NCBI GenBank assembly: GCA_964058845.1
Contig: CAXKVR010000107.1
Location: 216,114 to 280,113, forward strand
Length of the DNA stretch: 64,000 nt
Origin: Carex sylvatica
Taxonomy: Eukaryota; Streptophyta; Magnoliopsida; Poales; Cyperaceae
Reading direction: 5' to 3'
Shown: positions 57,500 through 64,000 of the stretch, one piece after another
Layout: every line of letters begins with the position of its first letter
How positions within the stretch are numbered: the first letter of the stretch is position 1
Translations under genes and position numbers: made by a program
The notes under the pieces: generated by a model
What the model saw: only the letters and a program-made list of their open reading frames with translations
Database searches by the model: none
Told to the model about the DNA's origin: nothing

Positions 57500-58497
57500 A
57501 TGGATAACCCGGATTATCCTGAGTTATTGAAATTAGCACCACAGAACCACAGGGCATGGCAATTTCGTGATATGGTAATTTTTATTATATTTATTAATTA
57601 TTTATTTCAAATAAATATTATATGAAGTATTTCAAGAGTTTATAATGCTTTATTTTTTTTTGGCAGCCTACCTCTTCATTGAAGGTAAATGTACATCAGA
57701 CTAGTATTGGTTACAACAGTCTGATGGACGATGCTCTGAAGAGGTTAGGATTGTATCAAATTGCTCGCCTTAATGATTGCAAGATTGATCCACATTTGAT
57801 TACTGCTCTGGTTAAGAGGTGGAGGCCGGAGACTAATACATTTCATTTACCTGTCGGTGAGGTGATAGTGACATTGAAAGATGTCGCATGTCTATGAGGC
57901 TTACCGATTAAGGGTAATTAATAATTTTATAGTAGTTTATCTGTTAATTTAATTAACTATTTATAAAAAATAAATTGTTGATTGTATAATTATTTTAATT
58001 TGCAGGCGACCCGATTTCTGGCACCAGCAATATTGATTGGGACCCATACTTAGAGTATTATCTAGGAGCTGACCAGGCTATTTTTTACAATCACCTCCAT
58101 CAGACAATGCCATATAAATATATGATTTATCATCCTGGGACACCGGAAGAACGATTGTCTGTCTCTGCTTATGCACTTAGACTGAGATGGGTGCGGAGAC
58201 GATTTAATTTTGTATTACAATAATTTCACGATGATGAGACAGTTGCACGGTACACCTGAGGTTTTTGTATAGATTTATTCGGGTCGATTATGTTTCCAGA
58301 TTCGAGTGCGGATGGAGTCCCTGTGATGTACTTGCAATTCATCACTGATCTAGAGACTCCACGAGAATACAATTGGGGAGGTGCCGTAAAGAGAGTTGTC
58401 ACGTGCTTGTCGTGCGGGGTAGACACAATAGCGGGTCCGATGTTGTTATTACTGATTTGGTCATGGACTCGATTTACTATTGGTCGATCTAAACCGG
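57500..58497 (+). pseudogene. PMD protein pseudogene (third MULE), 3' deleted
   Basis: Exon 1 is 57500-57574 (25 codons, MDNPDYPELLKLAPQNHRAW). Exon 2 is 57667-57913 (LGLYQIARLNDCKID, KRWRPETNTFHLPVGEVIV). Exon 3 starts at 58006 (DPISGTSNIDWDPYLEYYLG) and continues to SRKPEV-like sequence at the junction. Splice sites are intact and the phases fit. Stops: TGA at 57895 (Trp position in the LWGLP motif), TAA at 58221 and TGA at 58257, each one C-to-T or G-to-A step from Trp, Gln and Arg codons. The MFPDSSADGVPVMYLQFITD and YNWGGAV blocks identify the PMD core. Confidence 0.85.
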
Positions 58498-58949
58498 AGG
58501 TGTGTAGGTGGGTACAGGTACACTGCCCGACTCAGGATGAAAGTCGGTCTGAACTGACGGTGTGTTACTACCTCCAGGCAAAGTATCTGGACACGGATCA
58601 TAACCATTTGGTTTATACCCTGGTGCGTTTCGGCTACCAATTCTATAACCTTAAATCCAGCCACTTGAGCTGCAGTTTGTTTAATGACATCCCAAGTTTC
58701 CTCATTTGCTATCCGAAATAGTGAGAAATAGTACGATCTGGGTTGTGCTGTGTTCATACGTTCCCTGATTATCAATTTGACTCGACTCGGAAGTAATTCA
58801 AGTCCAACGTATATCTGCCGTCTTATAATAGCAAAACTGGTAGAATCAGATACGGTAAAGGTAAATGTAGCCCCTATGTCATAACCAACACCTGTTGAAG
58901 TGCTTTGGAGGTTACCACCATAATACACATTGATCAATAGCAGTGACAT
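58498..58949 (-). pseudogene. MULE transposase N-terminal fragment (third MULE)
   Basis: About 150 codons starting MSLLLINVYYGGNLQS, the counterpart of the transposase start at 9236, with RIANEETWDVIKQ corresponding to the PITDANLWRVVYTK part of the complete element. The frame is open to the junction near 58498, where it runs into antisense PMD sequence. The zinc finger and DDE core are absent. Confidence 0.75.
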
Positions 58950-58954
58950 TTTGT

Positions 58955-59480
58955 TGAACAAAAATCAAACACTAAATTAACTCCAAATATTTTTCAATTT
59001 TACAACACTAAATATAAACAAATAAGTAAAAAAAAAACTCACAATAATAATCAGAAGACGATGCTGAGTACAATGGTGGTGGCGATCTGTTAATTTGGCA
59101 ACTTCTCTATTGAATTTAAAAAAAACAAAATAATGAAAAAAAAATCAAATACTAAATTAACTCCAAATATTTTTCAATTTTACAACACTAAATATAAACA
59201 AATAAGTAAAAAAAAACTCACAATAATAATCAGAAGACGATGCTGAGTACAATGGTGGTGGCGATCTGTTAATTTGGCAACTTCTCTAGTGAATTTGAAA
59301 ATAAAATAAAAATCAAACACTAAATTAACTCCAAATATTTTTCAATTTTACAACACTAAATATAAACAAATAAGTAAAAAAAAAACTCACAATAATAATC
59401 AGAAGACGATGCTAAGTACAATGGTGGTGGCGATCTGTTAATTTGACAACTTCTCTATTGGATTTGAAAAAAAAACAAAA
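58955..59480. repeat. about 170-bp tandem repeat, three copies
   Basis: The unit starting CAAACACTAAATTAACTCC occurs at about 58964, 59145 and 59312. It includes GAAGACGATGCTGAGTACAA then TGGTGGTGGCGATC. Copies differ by a few substitutions and A-run lengths, so the array is young. It lies in the presumed transposase leader. Confidence 0.9.
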
Positions 59481-59766
59481 TAATGAAAAAAGAGAGAAAG
59501 AATAATGGAGGCAGGAAAGAGAAGAAGAGAGAAGAGAGAAGAGAAGAGGAAGACGAGAGGGCGGCTGCTGCGCAATTTAACATAAAATTTCCTCCACCGA
59601 TCTACAGGATCGGTGTGGGGATTTCTGGGGCTACACCGATTCTGTCGGTAGAGGGGTATTTCTGTGTAACCATATGTGTGGCGTGTGGCAGGGAAAAAAA
59701 CTTGCTCCACCGATTTGTAGAATTGGCGTAGGATTTATTTATTTTGCTCCACCGATTCGTAGGCTA

Positions 59767-61120
59767 GTTTTCGAATTTCAATCAGCTCAAGTTCAAGGTT
59801 GTTTTCGGTAAAATATTTCAAACAAATTGTGAAAGAGGGTCAAAGGGCTGGGAATTTTATGAGCCGCGTGGCAAGGGGTGCCACGTTAGCTTCTCATTTT
59901 AACATTTGCATATTTACAATTAAAATTTTTAAATTTTTCAATATTATAAAAAAGCTTAAAATAAATTTTAAAAAAGTTATGTGAATTATGAGTTGTTCCA
60001 TCGGAGAGGCATGTGGTGCAAGGACAGGACGCATAGGGTTGTTCTCCCTATCCGTCTTAGACATGACCCTATTAAGTGTGCACGAATTTTAAAGTAGAAA
60101 TTTGAATTTCTCATGATTTGACTGAGACTTCATTCTATTGTCAGCAATATTGTACCCAAAGTATTGTCACATTTGACATTTTCTTTAAATAATTTTACTG
60201 TATCTCCAATCTCACATTACAATCGATAATGATTATATAAGACTTTTATATAATGGGCAGATCAATTTTCTTTTCTATATTAAATTAAATGCCTAGATAT
60301 ACTGATTATGCTAAAAATGAGATTATTTATTTGAAACAATATTAGGCTATAAACTAATCCATAAATACACTAAACGCAATAAAACAACATTATTTTCAAC
60401 CCCAGGACATAATAAAATTAGGCAAATTATAGTCGGTTTCCTTTGCTTGCAATCTTCTAAAACAATTATAAATACCAAGGTTGTTAGCAATGGCGCGTAA
60501 CTGGGACCACGTTTATCAGATATACTAAATTTGTTTAGAAGGAAAGAGTTCAGCCCTCTCCATTTTTCCAAAAACAGAAATCTAATAATTCTCCCAAACA
60601 TGATATCCGATCACTATTCTAGTTATAAATGGAACTTGTGTATTTTTTATTTTTATTTTTTTGGACGTAGATTTTACGAATTATTTATATCCGATTAAAA
60701 GTGAATCCTATGATTCTTCTCCCCAAGGAAAAAAGAAGAAGAAAGAAACAAAATTGAATCCTATGATTAACAACTGATAGGTTAACAATTCTTAAGGCGC
60801 ACATTCTAAACTTGAATCAGTCTACATATAGCATAAGGAAACATTTTTTTAAATCAGTTTACAAATAGTAAAAATTTATTTCTCAATTACCCAAAAATAA
60901 AGTAAGTTATTTTTAATCAGTAGTGTATATACAGTAATACAGCATAGCTGCATAAGGCACCATATATTATTTTTTATAGGTTCACCTTTTTCTAGTGAAG
61001 ATTTAGTTAATATTGTATACATTAGATGCTAATAGAAGAATGGTATAATTGCATGCAGAGCAAATGAGCAATCGGAAATTTTAGATAAGTCCGAAAATAA
61101 TGATAAGTTAAGGTTTTCTC
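59767..61120. other. intergenic, no gene seen
   Basis: AT-rich. The 84-codon minus-strand frame at 60347-60601 shows no recognisable domain. Confidence 0.45.
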
Positions 61121-61270
61121 CGAGGTAACAGAATATTTATGTTTTACTAAGAACCGTCCGATCAGAATCCGGACCAAGCCGTCCAGAGGAGAAATGCACA
61201 GCTTCCTTTAATATTTGTGCGGATTGTGATCGAACGGTCCATATGTAACCTGAAATGTTCTGTTACCTCA
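61121..61270. mobile_element. short MITE, GAGGTAACAGAA family, upstream of the DUF604 gene
   Basis: CCGAGGTAACAGAA and the inverse of TTCTGTTACCTCAG bound about 150 bp. The interior pairs through ACCGTCCGATCAGAATCCGG against GGATTGTGATCGAACGGTCC. It ends 240 bases before the DUF604 start codon. Confidence 0.75.
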
Positions 61271-61509
61271 GATGAAATAAATTCGCGTCGAGTATCCCAC
61301 ACAATAAGAACGAGAAAGTAAGATTTCTAATTAGAACCAAATAGAGGAGCTATTCCGAGGAGGGTGGTGTGCACCTGACAACCACCTCGCCATTCCTCTC
61401 TCCTCTCTCTCAACCCCTCTACCCTTTTCGCTTTTTTCCAGGAGCATCGGATTAGATTTTAATCTAACCTCAGCTCTCCCCCTTTCCGATTTCCACTCAA
61501 ATTCAACTA

Positions 61510-63236
61510 ATGGTAGAAAAAATGAAGTACAGCAACGGGTTATCGGGTTACAAAGACATCAGCACCGACCTATGCCCGCTCCGGCGCCGTCTAATGCTGT
61601 ACCTTCTCCTTCCTCTCTTATCTCTTTATTTCCTGTACACCTTAAACCTTGTTCTCTCCTCCGCAAACTATCCGCCTACTAAACCTTGCCCAAGCACCAC
61701 CACCAGCTCCACTGCCACCACCAATCGCCTCTTCTTGATCAACAGCTCGAAAGTTTCTGAAACAAGATTCGCTGAGACAGGTCTACAGCACATAGTCTTC
61801 GGCATTGCCGCCTCAGCCCGTCTCTGGGACAAGCGGAAAGAATATATCAAGGTCTGGTGGCGACCGAAGCGAATGCGAGGCTTCGTCTGGCTAGACAAGC
61901 CTGTTAGTGAGTTCAATTCCACTGTCTCGCCTCACCGGCTCGGTCTACCCATGCTCAGGCTCTCCTCCAATACATCAAGATTCCGTTACACTCACCGGCA
62001 GGGTCACCGGTCAGCAATTCGCCTGTCCCGAATCGTCTCTGAGACACACCGTCTCTCTCTTCCCAATGTGCGGTGGTACGTCATGGGCGACGAGGACACT
62101 GTCTTCCTGCCTGACAACCTTGTCAGAACCCTTGCCAAGCTCGACCACCGTCAGATGTACTACATTGGGTCGAATTCTGAGAGCCATTTGCAAAACATCT
62201 ATTTCTCGTACAACATGGCTTATGGCGGTGGCGGCTTTGCAATCAGCCGACCGCTTGCTCAGGCGCTTGCTACAATGCAAGATGGGTGCCTTAATAGATA
62301 CCCCGCACTGTATGGAAGCGATGATCGAATTCAGGCATGCATGGCTGAGCTGGGAGTGCCGCTAACCCGGCACCCGGGATTCCATCAATACGACGTATAT
62401 GGCGACTTACTGGGGCTTCTTTTGGCACATCCAGTGGCCCCATTGATTTCCCTCCACCACCTTGATGTCGTGCAGCCGATCTTCCCAAACTCTGCCACTA
62501 GGGCCATTGCATTGAGGAAGCTCTTTGCGGGGCCGGTGAGGCTGGACTCAGCCGGCGTGATGCAACAGTCGATATGCTACGATAAGGTTCACCGGTGGAC
62601 AGTTTCGGTTTCCTGGGGTTTTGCGGTGCAGGTGGTGCGAGGAATCATGTCTCCAAGGGAAATGGAGATGCCGGCACGGACATTCTTGAACTGGTACCGA
62701 CGGGCTGATTATACTGCGTATGCCTTTAACACGCGGCCAGTGGCGCGAAATCCATGCCAGAAGCCGTATGTGTATTACATGTCTGATGCAAGGTTTGTGG
62801 AATCCAAACGTACCACCGTTACGCAGTACAATCTTAACCGTACCGATCGACCGGCTTGTCGGTGGAGGATGGCCGACCCGGCTGCTATACTGGACCACAT
62901 TGTTGTGTACAAGAAACCAGACCCTGGATTGTGGGATCGGGTAATTAATTCCTCTGTTAATTCTCTCTGTTTAATTTTAACCGCATTTGGGGTTTCTAAT
63001 TTACAATTGCATATTCGTTCTCTCTCTCTGGAACTGGAGTTGTCACCTGTCCGGGGTTTATGGTGTAATTTATTGCAAGCACAAAAAAGGTTGCTGTTTA
63101 TTTAATGCTATTTTACATGAATGTGCAGTCTCCTAGAAGGAATTGCTGTAGGGTGGTGAGCACACCGACCGGTGACCGAAGCACCATGAGCATTGATGTA
63201 GGTGTATGTAAGGAAGGCGAGTTCAGTCAGATTTAG
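61510..63236 (+). CDS. DUF604 / fringe-related glycosyltransferase-like protein
   Basis: Two exons (61510-62940 and 63129-63236; intron 188 bp with donor CGG|GTAATT and acceptor GCAG|TC; phase 0) encode 512 residues. A short cytosolic part precedes a single signal-anchor helix (about residues 28-48), as in type II Golgi glycosyltransferases. A Ser/Thr-rich stem and a fringe/GT31-like domain follow: FGIAASARLWDKR, YIKVWWRP, and RWYVMGDEDTVF with the DxD-type metal site at D194/D196. After these come YYIGSNSE and YNMAYGGGGFAISRPLA, the DUF604 signature HQYDVYGD..GLL, CYDK, and a Cys-containing tail (RNCCRV). Donor and acceptor sugars are not known for this family. The leader is CT-rich (61380-61430), with no clear TATA box. 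A second in-frame ATG four codons downstream is an alternative start. Confidence 0.93.
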
Positions 63237-64000
63237 GTCAATACAAGCACTTTTATTTGCCTTTCTTTTAGATAAAATTTAGCTTTTAGAAATTCTCTTG
63301 GTGGGGATTTTCTGGAAATGCGCATGAAAAAAATAAAATACGAGGCTACTTTTTGAAAAGATTCTCTAAGTACAAAGTCTAGTAGCATGGGCCTGGTGTA
63401 GAAGTGACTAAAGAGGAAGTTGACAATAAGATGGTTTGTGGGGTGTTATTGAATTTCTGTAAGGCATGTGATTACCTAAAAAAAGGTGATGGTTTGGTTG
63501 AGTCACGAGAGAAAGAAGGTAGGATGCGAATTTAGTCATATGGATGTTTCACAGTTCACACATATCATGCACCAAAATGGGCCACAGATTTGAGTTCGGT
63601 TTTGTTTTTAGTTATCAGACGTGACTATGCTAGCGGGATGCACTCTGACTCTGCCATGGATATAGAGACATTTATGACCGGCTAAAGCGGTCAGAGGTCG
63701 AAACAGAATTCAGAACAGCACAACTGATTTCTGCGATCAGTATTGAATAGCTTGGAATTGTTAGTGTTCTGTTGGTAGAAGCTTTCGTTTCTTTCTTATT
63801 TTTCTCTTTTCTCCTTTTCTCTTTTATGAGATTATTAGGAGTTTAGATCGGAGCTCTGGTAAACAATTGATGTAGGCATGTCGCTACCTTTCGCTCAAGT
63901 GTATATGCAAGTTTTTAAGGTTAGCAATTGGGATTGTTTAGTGCAATATTTGTCAGGTTACTTTTATTATATTTGTCTGACGTAGTTGCTGGCCTTAAGG
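63237..64000. other. DUF604 3' region and downstream DNA, no further gene seen
   Basis: It probably contains the 3' untranslated region. Pyrimidine-rich sequence near 63780-63830 is the only notable composition. No open frame of interest. Confidence 0.5.

Larger units (their letters stand above)
56611..59766. mobile_element. third PMD-MULE, internal deletion derivative (edges approximate)
   Basis: The ends share TAGCCT...GAATCGGTGGAGCA in inverted orientation (56611-56675 and 59690-59766) with further CCACCGATC copies, CTGCCACA, and CT-rich inner parts. Orientation is opposite to the complete element: PMD on the plus strand at the left, transposase N-terminus on the minus strand at the right. 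The two meet near 58498, so the PMD 3' exons and the transposase core have been lost. No exact target duplication was found. Confidence 0.75.

Noticed and set aside
61668..62898. Minus-strand and alternative plus-strand frames across the DUF604 gene
   Set aside because: Shadows of the conserved glycosyltransferase-like frame.
1..64000. tRNA, rRNA, snRNA or snoRNA genes
   Set aside because: I scanned for typical tRNA A/B boxes and CCA-proximal stems and for conserved small RNA motifs by eye and saw none; a covariance-model search would be decisive.

Overview
This is a plant nuclear window, probably from a woody eudicot. The evidence is GT-AG introns, a LysM receptor-like kinase, a RING-H2 protein, a BTB/POZ protein and a DUF604 glycosyltransferase-like protein, set in AT-rich intergenic DNA full of plant transposons. 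No species can be assigned from the sequence. Only four host genes are supported: the LysM receptor kinase (minus, 2487-4415, 3' part outside the window), a small RING-H2 gene (plus, 40486-41091), a BTB/POZ gene (minus, 47176-49279) and a DUF604 gene (plus, 61510-63236). They are unrelated single genes separated by repeats.

Layout. Positions 1-2482 hold the 3' half of a decayed Ty1/copia element whose 3' LTR ends four bases inside an intron of the LysM receptor kinase gene. Positions 4416-8407 are intergenic with local repeats. Positions 8419-17568 are a complete Mutator-like element (MULE): 212-bp terminal inverted repeats (TIRs) that are almost identical, an 11-bp target duplication, a MuDR-type transposase gene on the plus strand and a convergent eight-exon gene for a plant mobile domain (PMD) protein on the minus strand. 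The PMD gene reads open across all eight exons (821 aa), whereas the transposase has a frameshift and a nonsense codon. Next comes a 1.56-kb fold-back element (17608-19169).

Positions about 24660-31390 are a second PMD-MULE, deleted internally and invaded by a 1.87-kb insertion. Positions 31391-34441 are the 3' end of a CACTA (En/Spm) element with a duplicated exon. Positions 34460-39421 hold a hAT MITE with a perfect 8-bp target duplication, hairpins, and a non-autonomous hAT-like element with a tandemly duplicated 5' end. From 39422 to 56272 the host genes sit among short fold-back MITEs and two LINE 3' tails. Positions 56611-59766 are a third PMD-MULE, also deleted internally. The DUF604 gene closes the window.

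The most interesting theme is the recurrent convergent pairing of MuDR transposase and PMD gene in three separate elements. In two of them a deletion removed the middle and left a transposase N-terminus abutting a PMD fragment. In the only near-complete element the passenger gene is intact and the transposase is broken. All coordinates and intron boundaries were read by eye; TIR edges of the second and third MULE and of several MITEs are approximate.
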